Assembly (NCBI RefSeq): GCF_000614125.1
Contig: NZ_BAKJ01000002.1
Span: 1-64,000 of the forward strand
DNA from: Bacteroides rodentium JCM 16496
GTDB lineage: Bacteria; Bacteroidota; Bacteroidia; Bacteroidales; Bacteroidaceae
DNA length: 64,000 nt
Reading direction: 5' to 3'
Numbering within the stretch: position 1 is the stretch's first letter; every line of letters starts with the position of its first letter. Shown here in pieces: positions 39,775-49,866 of this stretch. The notes under the pieces were generated by a model. It ran no database searches. It saw nothing but the letters and a program-made list of their open reading frames with translations, and had not been told where the DNA came from. A program made the translations under genes and the position numbers.

Positions 39775-41143
39775 ATGGAAGAAAAGACGACCGACAACAG
39801 AAATACCTTCGCTATCAAGACTTTTCTGAAAGACTATCTTGATTTACGCAAAGACAAGGACAATGAACTGGAAACTGTAGATTCCATCCGTAAGGGAGTA
39901 GAATTCAAAGGAGCCAATCTTTGGATTCTGATATTCGCCATATTCATGGCCTCGTTGGGATTGAATGTAAACTCCACAGCCGTGATTATCGGTGCCATGC
40001 TCATCTCACCACTGATGGGGCCTATCATGGGTGTGGGGCTTTCTGTGGGGTTGAATGATTTTGAATTGATGAAGCGGTCTTTGAAGAGCTTCTTGATAAC
40101 TACCTTGTTCAGTGTGACCACTGCTACCATTTTCTTTCTGGTGAGTCCCGTTGCCGAAGGGCAGTCGGAATTGCTGGCACGTACGTCACCCACCATTTAT
40201 GACGTATTCATCGCTTGATGGGCGGCTTGGCAGGTGTGACGGCGCTCTCTACCAAAGAGAAAGGAAATGTGATTCCGGGTGTTGCCATTGCCACGGCTTT
40301 GATGCCGCCTCTCTGTACGGCAGGCTACGGGCTGGCAACGGGTAACTTGATTTATTTCCTTGGTGCATTCTATCTTTATTTCATCAATTCCGTGTTTATC
40401 AGTCTTGCCACTTTCCTGGGCGTGCGCGTGATGCACTTCCAGCGCAAGGAGTTTGTGGATAAGAACCGGGAGAAGAAAGTACGTAAATATATCGTCTTGA
40501 TTGCTATCCTGACCATGTGTCCCGCTGTTTATCTGACGGTAGGTATCGTCCAGGATACCTTCTTTGAGAGTGCTGCCAACCGTTTTGTCAACGAGCAGCT
40601 CTCCTTTGAGAATACGCAGGTGCTGGACAAGAAAATCCATCACGAGGGCAAGGGCCACGAAATACGTGTCGTGCTGATTGGGCAGGAGGTACCCGAAGCT
40701 TCTATCGCCATTGCCCGCAGCAAGATGAAAGACTATAAGCTAGACAATACCAAGCTGATAGTCCTCCAAGGCATGAACAATGAAGCGGTGGATATTTCTT
40801 CCATCCGTGCCATGGTGATGGAAGACTTCTACAAGAACAGTGAGCAGCGTCTGGTAGAACAGAAACAGAAGATTGCCACACTGGAACAGAATCTGGAAAG
40901 ATACAAAACCTTCGATGAATTAGGCAAGAAAATTATCCCGGAGCTGAAAGTACTTTACCCGTCGGTAAAAACCGTATCGATATCTCATGCGATTGAACTG
41001 GCGGTAGATTCTGCACGGTGGATACTGTGACCCTTGCCGTTTTGAAATTCGGCAAACATCCGGGTGCACACGAGAAGGAAAAGATTGCGGAGTGGCTCAA
41101 GGCGCGTACGGGTGCCAAGCAATTGAGGCTGATTACTGAATAA
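39775..41143 (+). CDS. DUF389 multi-pass membrane protein (two frameshifts)
   Basis: An inner-membrane protein of the DUF389/TIGR00341 family, with no proven function. The first hydrophobic block has [25 protein letters not shown], the family hallmark. [20 protein letters not shown] is the second copy of the pattern. A cytoplasmic coiled-coil region follows ([21 protein letters not shown]). One base is missing at ~40217 (YDVFIALMGGLAG is restored) and one at ~41017 ([14 protein letters not shown]). The repaired protein has about 456 residues, ending at 41143. The ATG at 39775 lies 9 bases past the nuclease stop, but its base composition matches the chromosome, so it is probably outside the defence island. 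Confidence 0.85.
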
Positions 41144-41159
41144 TACAAGAATTGACGGA

Positions 41160-43297
41160 ATGAAAATAAGATTTATACTGATAGCTGTCTGCTTCCTACT
41201 TTCTCTGCCGGGACAAGCGGATGAAGGGATGTGGATGCTGGGAAATATGAACAAGCAGACACGCCAGACCATGAAAGAGTTGGGCTTGCAGATGTCTGTC
41301 AACAAGCTATACAATACGAAACGCCCGTCGCTGAAGGATGCGGTAGTCAGCTTTGGAGGCTTTTGTTCCGGAGTGGTGGTGTCCGGGGACGGGCTGGTGT
41401 TTACCAATCATCACTGCGGCTTCAGCAGCATACAGCAGCATTCGTCCGTGGAGCACGACTATCTGAAAGACGGATTTGTGGCACGCAACCTTAGTGAAGA
41501 ACTGCCTAATCCGGAACTTTACGTCCGTTTCCTCTTGCACCAGCAAGACGTGACCCGTCGGGTACTTGGAGCAGTAAAACCGGATATGAACGAATCTGAG
41601 CGTACAAATGTAGTAGATTCGGTGATGCTGGTCATTGGCGAAGAGGTTTCCCGTAAAGACTCCACGCTGATAGGCATTGTGGATGCTTACTATGGAGGCA
41701 ATGAATTCTGGCTTTCCGTTTATCGCGACTACAATGATGTGCGTCTGGTATTTGCACCGCCTTCCTCAGTGGGCAAGTTCGGCTGGGACACTGACAACTG
41801 GGTATGGCCGCGCCATACGGGTGACTTCGCCGTATTCCGTATCTATGCCGGCAAAGACAACCGTCCTGCCGACTATTCTCCCGACAATGTTCCCTACCAT
41901 CCGAATACGTGGCTCCGATATCCCTGGACGGCTATCGCGAAGGTTCTTTCTGCATGACGATGGGCTATCCGGGCAGTACGGAACGCTACCTTTCCTCTTT
42001 CGGCATCGAAGAGATGATGACCACCACCAACCAGGCTCAGATAGATGTCCGTGGTGTGAAGCAGGCCATCTGGAAGCGTGAAATGGATAGCCGTGACAGC
42101 ATCCGCATCAAGTACGCCTCCAAATACGACGAAAGTTCCAATTATTGGAAGAACAGTATAGGAGTGAACCGCACCATCAAGAAACTGTATGTGCTGGATA
42201 AGAAGCGTGCCATGGAGACCGAACTCCGTCGCTGGATACAGCAGGCACCGGAGGAACGGGAACATCTGCTGCATCTTTTTTCCGACCTGGAGCTGAACTA
42301 CAAGAGCCGCCGTGATGCTTATCGTGCCAGAGCTTACTTTGCCGAATCTTTCCTGAACGGTCCGGAACTGGTGCAGCTTGCTTTGTCCATCCTCAACTTC
42401 GACTTTGAGGGGGAGGAGAAAACGGTGGTTGCCAATTTGAAAGCTATCGTTGAGAAATATGCCAATCTGGACTTGGGCATTGACAAGGAAGTGTTTACAG
42501 CACTGTTGAAAGAATATCGTTCCCAAGTAGATTCCACCTATTTGCCCGAGCTCTACCAGACGATTGCGACAGAATACGGAGGCAACGAGCGTACCTATGT
42601 GGATAGTCTTTATGCCCGCTCGGAGCTGACTACCCCCCGTGGATTGAAGCGTTTCCTGGAGCAGGACACCACCTATCAGATATATAACGACCCTGCCATC
42701 AGCTTGGGCATCGACCTCATCACGAAGCTATTCGAGATGAATATGCAGGTACAGCAGGCTTCCGGTGAAATCGAGCGGAATGAACGTTTGTTCAACTCTG
42801 CCGTGCGACGGATGTACGCATCCCGTAACTTCTATCCCGACGCCAACTCCACCATGCGTTTGAGTTTTGGCACTGTCTGCGGTTATGCCCCCTTCGACGG
42901 AGCGAAGTATGATTACTATACCACTACAAAAGGTGTTTTAGAGAAAGTCAGAGCCCATGCAGGCGATGTGGATTTTGAAGTACAACCGGAGTTGATATCC
43001 CTTCTTTCCTCCGGTGATTTCGGCAGATATGCCGATGAAAAGGGCGAAATGAACGTCTGTTTCATCTCTAATAATGACATCACGGGAGGTAATTCCGGCA
43101 GTGCTATGTTCAATGACAAAGGAGAACTTTTAGGGCTTGCCTTCGATGGGAACTGGGAAGCCATGAGCAGCGATATCCTCTATGAACCAAAAATGCAGCG
43201 CACCATCGGAGTGGATGTGCGCTACATGCTGTTTATGATTGAGAAGTATGGGAAGGCAGGAAATCTGATTCAAGAGCTGAAGCTTGCCAATCCTTAA
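41160..43297 (+). CDS. S46 family dipeptidyl-peptidase (DPP7/DPP11 type, one frameshift)
   Basis: A periplasmic serine exopeptidase that releases dipeptides for asaccharolytic growth. The signal peptide MKIRFILIAVCFLLSLPG is followed by DEGMWMLG. The trypsin-like catalytic residues are His in FTNHHCG (~85), Asp in the HTGDFAVFRIY region (~225) and Ser in GGNSGSAMF (~645). One A is missing near 41906; repair restores YHPKYVAPISLDGYREGS. The repaired length of 712 residues is exactly that of known S46 enzymes. Whether it prefers hydrophobic (DPP7) or acidic (DPP11) P1 residues depends on the residue before the Ser region and is not decided here. Confidence 0.9.
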
Positions 43298-43337
43298 CGT
43301 GTGCCCCCTGCTTATACTTCTTTATGGGTGATATTTT

Positions 43338-44897
43338 CTAAATCACTTCTCGTATCCGGTCATCGAATGCCGAAAGTGCTGCCTTTGCCCCTTCGCCCAT
43401 GGCAATAACTATCTGCTTGTAGGGAACATTCGACACATCCCCTGCCGCATATACCCCCGGAAGTGTGGTACGGCAGAAGGCATCAATCTTAATCTCCCCG
43501 GCCGGAGTCGTTTCCAGCTTGTCGCGGAAAGGAGCGCTGTTGGCTGCCAGACCGATTTGCACGAAGATGCCGTCTAACGGGAAGTCGCGTTCTTCGTCGG
43601 TAAGGCGGTCTTTGATGCGGATGGAAGTTACTTTTTCCCCGTTTCCATCGACTTTTATGGTCTGTGACGAGGTGAAGATTTCCACATTCGGCAGGCTCCG
43701 GGCTTTCTCTTGCAGCACTTGGTCGGCTTTCAGTGTATCGGCAAATTCAAACACCGTTACCTTACGGCAGATGCCTGCCAGGTCGATGGCAGCTTCAATG
43801 CCCGAGTTACCTCCACCGATAACTGCTACATGCTTGCCTTGATAGAACGGACCGTCGCAATGCGGACAGAATGCTACGCCGCGTCCTATGTATTCAGCTT
43901 CGCCCTCCACATTCAGTTTGCGCCAGCTTGCTCCTGTGGCAATGATTACTGCCGGTGCATGGAACACTTCGCCGCCTACGGTGGAGACACTTTTCGCTGC
44001 TCCTTGCAACTCTACTTTTTCTATCTTCCGCTCCTCGAAAATCTCTATCGGATAGTGCTCTATATGCGTGCGGAGTGCGTAGGTAAGCTCTGCTCCGGTA
44101 GTCTGCGGCACGGAGATAAGGTTTTCTATGCCTACCGTCTCCTTCACCTGTCCGCCTATGCGCTCGGCAACAATCGCCACCCGTAGCCCCTTGCGTGCAG
44201 AGTAGATGGCTGCGGAAGCTCCGGCTGGTCCACCGCCCAGTACCAGCACGTCGAAATCTCTCTCTATCGGCGCTTCGTTCTCCTGCGGGGCACTGCCGAA
44301 GGCTTCTTCCAGCTTTTGCAGAAGCTCTCCTAAGGAACCGCGACCTACGTGAAGCAGCTTGCCATTGGCGTAGACCGACGGCACGGCTTGTATTTTCAGC
44401 GCATCCACTTCCTCTTGATTGAGCGCCCCGTCCACCATCTCGTGGGTGACGTGCGGATTCAGCAATGCGATGATGTTCAGTGCCTGCACCACATCCGGAC
44501 AGTTGGTGCAAGTAAGCGACACATACGTTTGCAGGCTGATGCTGCCTTGCAACGCCCGGATGCGGCGGCGAATAGCTTCGTCCGGCAGATTTTTCCCCTT
44601 TCCATCGGCATTCAGCACGGCAAGCAGGAGGGAAGTGAACTCGTGTCCGCCGGGGATGCCGCGGAACTTGATGCCGGTTTCCACATCGTCTTTCAGCAAT
44701 GTGAACTCCAACACGGGCTTCTCTGTCTCGCTCATCCGGCAGGAGAGCTTGTCGGAACAGCTTGCCACATCCTTCAGGTATCCGATAAGCTCTTGTGCCT
44801 GCTCGTGACCCGGATGATAGGTGATGTGAAAGACGTAGCGGGCTTCCAAATGCTGGAATACGCTCCGCACCTGGTCTAATATAGTTGTTTCTAACAT
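43338..44897 (-). CDS. ahpF: Alkyl hydroperoxide reductase subunit F
   Basis: A flavoprotein disulphide reductase that recycles AhpC using NADH. The N-terminal double thioredoxin-fold domain has the redox pair LTCTNCPD (~129-132). The FAD domain has VLGGGPAGASAA and the NAD domain has VAVIGGGNSGIEAA. The second redox pair is CPHCDG (~345) and the C-terminus has GVYAAGDVSNVPYKQ. It has 519 residues, full length. It sits downstream of ahpC with a 147-base gap that holds no other gene. An OxyR gene lies 13 kb away. Confidence 0.96.
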   Translation of the reverse strand: MLETTILDQVRSVFQHLEARYVFHITYHPGHEQAQELIGYLKDVASCSDKLSCRMSETEKPVLEFTLLKDDVETGIKFRGIPGGHEFTSLLLAVLNADGKGKNLPDEAIRRRIRALQGSISLQTYVSLTCTNCPDVVQALNIIALLNPHVTHEMVDGALNQEEVDALKIQAVPSVYANGKLLHVGRGSLGELLQKLEEAFGSAPQENEAPIERDFDVLVLGGGPAGASAAIYSARKGLRVAIVAERIGGQVKETVGIENLISVPQTTGAELTYALRTHIEHYPIEIFEERKIEKVELQGAAKSVSTVGGEVFHAPAVIIATGASWRKLNVEGEAEYIGRGVAFCPHCDGPFYQGKHVAVIGGGNSGIEAAIDLAGICRKVTVFEFADTLKADQVLQEKARSLPNVEIFTSSQTIKVDGNGEKVTSIRIKDRLTDEERDFPLDGIFVQIGLAANSAPFRDKLETTPAGEIKIDAFCRTTLPGVYAAGDVSNVPYKQIVIAMGEGAKAALSAFDDRIREVI

Positions 44898-45044
44898 GAT
44901 TAATAGGGTGTTTGGGGTGAGGAAATTGTCTTTTAATATCTCTGATATGGAGCGGTTGCAGTACTTCTATACAAGTACTGCGGACATCTTAAAGGAAAAC
45001 GGACGTCTTTCTATGGTGAAAGCGCCCGCTCCTCCTATTACTTA

Positions 45045-45610
45045 TCAAATCTTTCCTACAAGGTCGATGCTCGGCTTCAAGGTTGCGGCTCCCTTTTTCC
45101 ACTTGGCAGGACAAACTTCTCCGTCGTGTGTGGCTACGAATTGCGCAGCTTCCACTTTACGCAGCAGCTCGTCTGCATTGCGTCCGATGTTGTTGTCCTG
45201 TATCTCGGCAATCTTGATTTTGCCTCGGGATTTACGAGGAATGTGCCACGATATGCCATACCTTCCTCTTCAATCATCACACCGAATGCGCGGCTCAGTA
45301 CACCCGTGGGGTCGGCAAGCATGGGGTACTTAATCTTGCGGATGCTTTCGGAAGCATCGTGCCATGCCTTGTGCACGAAGTGTGAGTCTGTACTAACAGA
45401 ATATACTTCTACGCCCATTGCCTGGAATTGGTCGTATTTCTCGGCTATGTCCACCAGCTCGGTAGGGCATACAAAGGTAAAGTCTGCTGGATAGAAGAAG
45501 AAAATGGCCCATTTGCCTTTTACGTCTTCGTGGGATACTGTTTTGAAACTTCCGTTCTGGAAAGCCTGAACTTTGAATTCAGGGAGTTGTGAGTTGATAA
45601 TCGGTTCCAT
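45045..45610 (-). CDS. ahpC: Alkyl hydroperoxide reductase subunit C, 2-Cys peroxiredoxin (one frameshift)
   Basis: It reduces hydrogen peroxide and organic peroxides. The peroxidatic Cys is in DFTFVCPTELVD. The frame breaks near 45225, where one G is missing. Repair restores VNPEGKIKIAEIQDNNIGRNADELLRKV and the resolving Cys in GEVCPAKWKKG, ending at 45045 with 188 residues, the standard AhpC length. Without repair the resolving Cys would be lost. It is the first gene of ahpCF. Confidence 0.93.
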
Positions 45611-45805
45611 AATTTTTCTCTTTTAATAGGTTTAGTTTTTTGTTTTACCAATGCGAAGATTGTGCAGACAGAATGTAGAAGTCTGTTTGCTTGATGGTGC
45701 TGAGGTGCAGCCGATCTTCGCTTTTTCTGCTTGCAAAAATATAGCATTTTTCTCCGATAGAACAAAAAATCCGATTGAAAGGTTTTATGGAGCGATAGAT
45801 AAAAT

Positions 45806-46384
45806 CTATAATTGCTGCATGTCTTCATCTCCTTTGAGGGCCAGGTCAGCCTTTACATCTTCTTTTGCGGGAGTGATGACCACTACCAAAGGTGGATAAA
45901 TCAGTTTGACCAGCCGTTCCAGGTCCTCGTTGTGCATGCGGATACACCCTTCGGAGGCACGGGTACCGATACTTTCGGGCAGGTGGGTGCCGTGGATGCC
46001 TATGCCTTTTTGTCCCGGTACGGACAGGCGGATGAAATGATTGCCGTATGCTCCGCTGATTTCTCCTTTGCCGTCACCGAAGTCGTGCATCCAGCCGGAG
46101 GCGTCTTGAATGTCACTTACCTGAAAGACTCCTTCGGGGGTTCGCATGTCTCCCTTTTTCCGTTTGTTGCCGTAGTTCTTGCCGGTGGCCACCGGGGCGC
46201 AGAGCAGTTCGTTTCCTCTGTAGTCAATCAGCCGCAACTTCATCTCTTGCTTGGAGATGAGGATGATGCGCGCATTCTCTACCCGTTGCATCTCTTGGCG
46301 GTGGGCATGTCCGGCATATGCTATGTAAAGCCCCATTCCTCCTATTATCAGGAGGAACAGGGAATATAGGTGTATGTGCTTCAT
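45806..46384 (-). CDS. L,D-transpeptidase (YkuD family), membrane anchored
   Basis: YkuD enzymes cross-link peptidoglycan stem peptides or tether proteins to them. An N-terminal hydrophobic helix (YSLFLLIIGGMGLYIAYAG) anchors it. The catalytic motif is HGTHLP followed by SEGCIRM with the active Cys. It has 192 residues. Its start is 2 bases from the stop of the preceding B-box/SH3 gene, so it is the last gene of the eight-gene operon starting at 56778. This places a wall cross-linker in the same transcript as several secreted adhesin-like lipoproteins. Confidence 0.88.
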   Translation of the reverse strand: MKHIHLYSLFLLIIGGMGLYIAYAGHAHRQEMQRVENARIILISKQEMKLRLIDYRGNELLCAPVATGKNYGNKRKKGDMRTPEGVFQVSDIQDASGWMHDFGDGKGEISGAYGNHFIRLSVPGQKGIGIHGTHLPESIGTRASEGCIRMHNEDLERLVKLIYPPLVVVITPAKEDVKADLALKGDEDMQQL

Positions 46385-46385
46385 T

Positions 46386-47894
46386 TTAGAAATTTACATT
46401 TAGTCCGGCACCTGTGTCAAATACGATTCTTGCACCTGCATAGCTGCTTTGCACGCTTCGGATATAGCCGTCGGCGGGGGCGGCAGTGTCAAAGCGGAAG
46501 ATGGGGCGTTCGGTTTCGTCTTCGAAGGAATAGCAGGCAAGTGTCCGTTCTCCGGTCGCGTTGTTCTTTACAATAAAGATGAAGTCCGTAAACTTGCTGT
46601 CCTTGTTGTAGAGGCGGGGATAGAACACGGTGTTGGGCTTCTGGTCTTTCTGCTTCGTGTAGATTTGCCAGCCGGTGCTTCCGCTGCTCAGGGCGTGGCT
46701 CTTGTAGTAGTCCAGGATGGCAAGGCGGCATTTGGAAGAGATGATGCAGTCGCGTGCGTCCATATTGCCCCATGCACCGTGCATCAGGTTGAAGTCTGCC
46801 GGGTTCAGCAGGTAGGCCGATGCCACATATCCGGTGGTTCCGTTGGCTTTTACCTCTGCCCATTCGCCGGAGATGCTGTAGGTTATCAGTTCGCTTCCAT
46901 AGGGAAGCTTGTTCAATACGTTGTATTCCACACCGGCCACTTGCGAGGAGCGCAGGAACACGTTGGTGGCCACCACGTAGGTGCGCAGTGCGTCGCGGTC
47001 TTTGGCGTAGGGCACGTACCAGGTGAAGTAGCCGGCGATGAGGCCGATGACGATGACAGCTGCCGCGGCAATCCCTATCGCCATGCCGTTGCTCTTCTTT
47101 GTTTGCACCGGAGGCAGGAGAGCAGAAACGCTCTGCCGGCTTTGATACGGCGGTTGGCTTGGGACTGGCTGTGATGCCGGTGCCGGCGGTGCCACTGTTT
47201 CCGTTTGGGGTGGCGTTTGCACCGGAGGGCAGGTGGCGGTGCTTGATTGCGGCTGTTGGGGAACCTCTGCCTGTATGGCTGCCGGCGGCAGGAGTGTGGT
47301 TCCCTCTTGCACCGGTTGTTCGATAATAGGCTCCTGCTCCTCGTTCAGGCATTGTTCGATATAAGCTAGTGTGTCTTCCGCCTCCTTGATTTGCTTTCCG
47401 CTTTTTGCGAACTTTATCAGGTTGCTGAAGAAGGTAAAGACGGCACATATAGGAGCCAGTGCGATGATGAATACCAGTTTGAACAAGAGACGGAACGCCC
47501 AACCGAACATCAGGTCTATCATGTCGCTCTTGCGGCTATCGTTGAAATCATCTATGAGACGCTGTTCGCGGCTGCGGCGTGAACCCTTGAAAGCTGTCGG
47601 GATGCCTGCCACGCCGGCTATAATCCATACGTTCATAATGTCTGCCCCGCTGGAATAGGCTATCAGTCCTATCCCAAGGAACAAACCGCTGAAGATGAAC
47701 TTGACCAACGACCACAGCCGGGCTTTCCGGGCATCGTTCAGTTCTTCTTCGGCCATTGGCTTGCTACAGTTCATACATACAACTTTCCCGTTGTATGTGT
47801 ATATGGCTTTATCCATACACTCCCGGCACAGTCCCACTCCGCACTTCTCGCATTGTATCACTGCCGGCTTGTTTTCGTGAAAAAAGCAATTCAT
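46386..47894 (-). CDS. B-box-type zinc finger membrane protein with SH3-like domain
   Basis: A 502-residue protein with an unusual order of parts. Residues 1-45 carry a Cys/His zinc site resembling a B-box (CFFH, CEKC, CREC, CMNC). Hydrophobic segments lie at about 65-110 and 135-165. A Pro/Gln-rich linker (about 205-265) precedes a single helix (GMAIGIAAAAVIVIGLIAGY). A bacterial SH3-like domain follows (VFLRSSQVAGVEYNVLNKLPYG, GEWAEVKANGTTGYVASAYL). The C-terminus is a small domain with SSKCRLAILDYYKSH. Zinc finger on the cytoplasmic side and SH3 outside suggest trans-membrane signalling or assembly. Function is unknown. It lies 29 bases from the next gene. Confidence 0.75.
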   Translation of the reverse strand: MNCFFHENKPAVIQCEKCGVGLCRECMDKAIYTYNGKVVCMNCSKPMAEEELNDARKARLWSLVKFIFSGLFLGIGLIAYSSGADIMNVWIIAGVAGIPTAFKGSRRSREQRLIDDFNDSRKSDMIDLMFGWAFRLLFKLVFIIALAPICAVFTFFSNLIKFAKSGKQIKEAEDTLAYIEQCLNEEQEPIIEQPVQEGTTLLPPAAIQAEVPQQPQSSTATCPPVQTPPQTETVAPPAPASQPVPSQPPYQSRQSVSALLPPVQTKKSNGMAIGIAAAAVIVIGLIAGYFTWYVPYAKDRDALRTYVVATNVFLRSSQVAGVEYNVLNKLPYGSELITYSISGEWAEVKANGTTGYVASAYLLNPADFNLMHGAWGNMDARDCIISSKCRLAILDYYKSHALSSGSTGWQIYTKQKDQKPNTVFYPRLYNKDSKFTDFIFIVKNNATGERTLACYSFEDETERPIFRFDTAAPADGYIRSVQSSYAGARIVFDTGAGLNVNF

Positions 47895-47923
47895 GATAAT
47901 AAATTGTTAGGTTTGACTGATGA

Positions 47924-49843
47924 TTATTGTCTGGCATCATAGATGCTTTTTATCTCGGCTGCCGAGAGACGTCGGGTGTCGTAGACGCGGAAATTGTCTA
48001 CAGTCATATTGGTTCCGTTCAAGGTACTGGTGTACAGCTTGGCACTGCCACCCAAGACGAACTTGATTCCTGAGCCGTAGCTGTTGCTGCCTGTTTCGCC
48101 TTCAGTGAACGGATTGGCGTCTTCCGTCACGACATCCACAAGCTGACCGTCCACATAGAGATTGGTTGTAATAGTGGCATACGTTGTTTTATTGAAGTCC
48201 GAAGTCAGTGCCACGTGATGCCACTTGCCGTCCGTAAGCGTGGGGTGCATGAATGTACCGGTCTTTGAATACTGGTAGTTGTTATTGTAAAGTGTGACGA
48301 TGAACTTCAATGCACCATCCATCATGCTGAGCGTAAACATTGATTGGTTTTGATGGGAAGACACCATATAGAAGATGTTGCCGTCACCGAAGTCCTTTCC
48401 CCAGAAGCTGATGGTCATGTCTCGGGAGTCGATGATGGGCTTGGCTACCACGAACGAGCTGTTGTCGGTACGGTTGAACTTCACGGCTTTAGAACCTGCC
48501 GCAACCCCTTCGACAAATGTCGGGGAATTAGCACCGAAGCCGTGGACTGCATTCTCGGTAGCATCGTTGAAGTCGTCATCGAACTTGTAGTAGACGTACA
48601 TCCCTTCGGGAACCACCGTACCGGCTATGGCACTGCCTTTCGCGGCGGTCACTGCCACTTTTTCTTCTTGTGTTCCGTCCGAAACCGTAATGGTGGCATT
48701 CAGTGTTTGCGGCATGGTGGAGCGGTTCAGTGTCACTGTTACTTCCGAAGAACCTTGTACCGGCACTTTGCCGGAAGTGGCAGAAACGGAGAGACATCCG
48801 TCAGACACATTGGTGATGTTCCAACTTAGTTCCGCATTGCCCGTGTTACCGATGTTCAGTTTCATCTCTGTCTGCTCTTCTCCGAAGTCCAGGTTTTTCG
48901 GAGAGATGGAGAGTACGGCTTTTGCCTTGACTGCTTTCACGGTGACGGCTTCTTCTTTCGTGCCGTCCGAGACGATGAAGGAAGTGCTCAGGTCACCGGT
49001 CATCTTGCTTCTGTCCAGCTTCACCTGCACTACTTTATTGCCTGCAGGGGCTACTGTACCTTCGTTTTCGGAGACGGTGATGCAGTCCGAAGTGATGCCT
49101 TCAATCTTCCAGTTGAGGTTGGCCTCGCCCGTGTTCTTTATCTCCAGAGTCTGCTCTTGTGCGCTGTCGCCAAAGTCCAGCGTGGTGGGAGATACGCCCA
49201 TTTCGGGCTTTTTGCCGTCTTTGGGTGAGCAGGAGACGGAGATGGGGAACGAGTTGCCGAAAGCGGAGAGATTCACCACGACAGACTTCGATTCTCCCAG
49301 CTTGTCGCGATTGACGGAGAAGACGATGCTCTGCGTCTTGTTGCTGCCAATTCGCCCGGCTTTGGGGTTGGCCGACAGCCAGCTGTTGCTGCCTAACTCC
49401 AGTGTCCATTCCGTTTCCGTATTTCCGTTGTTGGTGATGGTGACGGACATCTCTTCCTGCGTGCTCCCGAAGTTCAGCGAAGAGGGGGTTATCGTAATCT
49501 CTGCATCCTTCTTTTCGGGTGTGAGCCGCATGTCGCCGGAGGCGGCTTGCCCCACTAGTACGTTCACCGACTTGGTATTCGTCACATATTCAGCTTTCTG
49601 CGCCTGCACCTGATACTGCTGCGCTTTGAGGTCAAGGAATTCATACGTACCGTCGCTGCCTGTAGTGCGCGACAGTCCACTGGGTATCAATGTGATAGTC
49701 ACTCCTTGTAGTACTTCGCCATTTTTGTTGTCAGTCACTTTTCCGTAGATGGAACCGGTTGTCTCTTCTTCACTGCTTGTACATGCTCCTACAGCCAATA
49801 GGAGGAGCATTATTCCTGCTTTTACAATAAGTTTGTTCATCAT
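47924..49843 (-). CDS. Lipoprotein with BACON-like modules and LamG-like C-terminus
   Basis: A 639-residue surface or outer-membrane lipoprotein (signal ends LLAVGACTSS). A carboxypeptidase-regulatory-like domain (~30-105, SIYGKVTDNKNGEVLQGVTI) is followed by three or four BACON-like beta modules that repeat the pattern LNFG...ITNTGN...LSW...SGKV (~113-405). A LamG/concanavalin-type domain ends the protein (~420-639, MYVYYKFDDDFNDA, GKWHHVALTSDF, DNFRVYDTRRLSAAEIKSIY). LamG-type domains bind glycans or proteins. No enzyme motif is seen. It shares domain types with the upstream 1138-residue gene and lies 23 bases after it. Confidence 0.82.
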   Translation of the reverse strand: MMNKLIVKAGIMLLLLAVGACTSSEEETTGSIYGKVTDNKNGEVLQGVTITLIPSGLSRTTGSDGTYEFLDLKAQQYQVQAQKAEYVTNTKSVNVLVGQAASGDMRLTPEKKDAEITITPSSLNFGSTQEEMSVTITNNGNTETEWTLELGSNSWLSANPKAGRIGSNKTQSIVFSVNRDKLGESKSVVVNLSAFGNSFPISVSCSPKDGKKPEMGVSPTTLDFGDSAQEQTLEIKNTGEANLNWKIEGITSDCITVSENEGTVAPAGNKVVQVKLDRSKMTGDLSTSFIVSDGTKEEAVTVKAVKAKAVLSISPKNLDFGEEQTEMKLNIGNTGNAELSWNITNVSDGCLSVSATSGKVPVQGSSEVTVTLNRSTMPQTLNATITVSDGTQEEKVAVTAAKGSAIAGTVVPEGMYVYYKFDDDFNDATENAVHGFGANSPTFVEGVAAGSKAVKFNRTDNSSFVVAKPIIDSRDMTISFWGKDFGDGNIFYMVSSHQNQSMFTLSMMDGALKFIVTLYNNNYQYSKTGTFMHPTLTDGKWHHVALTSDFNKTTYATITTNLYVDGQLVDVVTEDANPFTEGETGSNSYGSGIKFVLGGSAKLYTSTLNGTNMTVDNFRVYDTRRLSAAEIKSIYDARQ

Positions 49844-49866
49844 TATTTTTGTTTTGGTTGATATTA

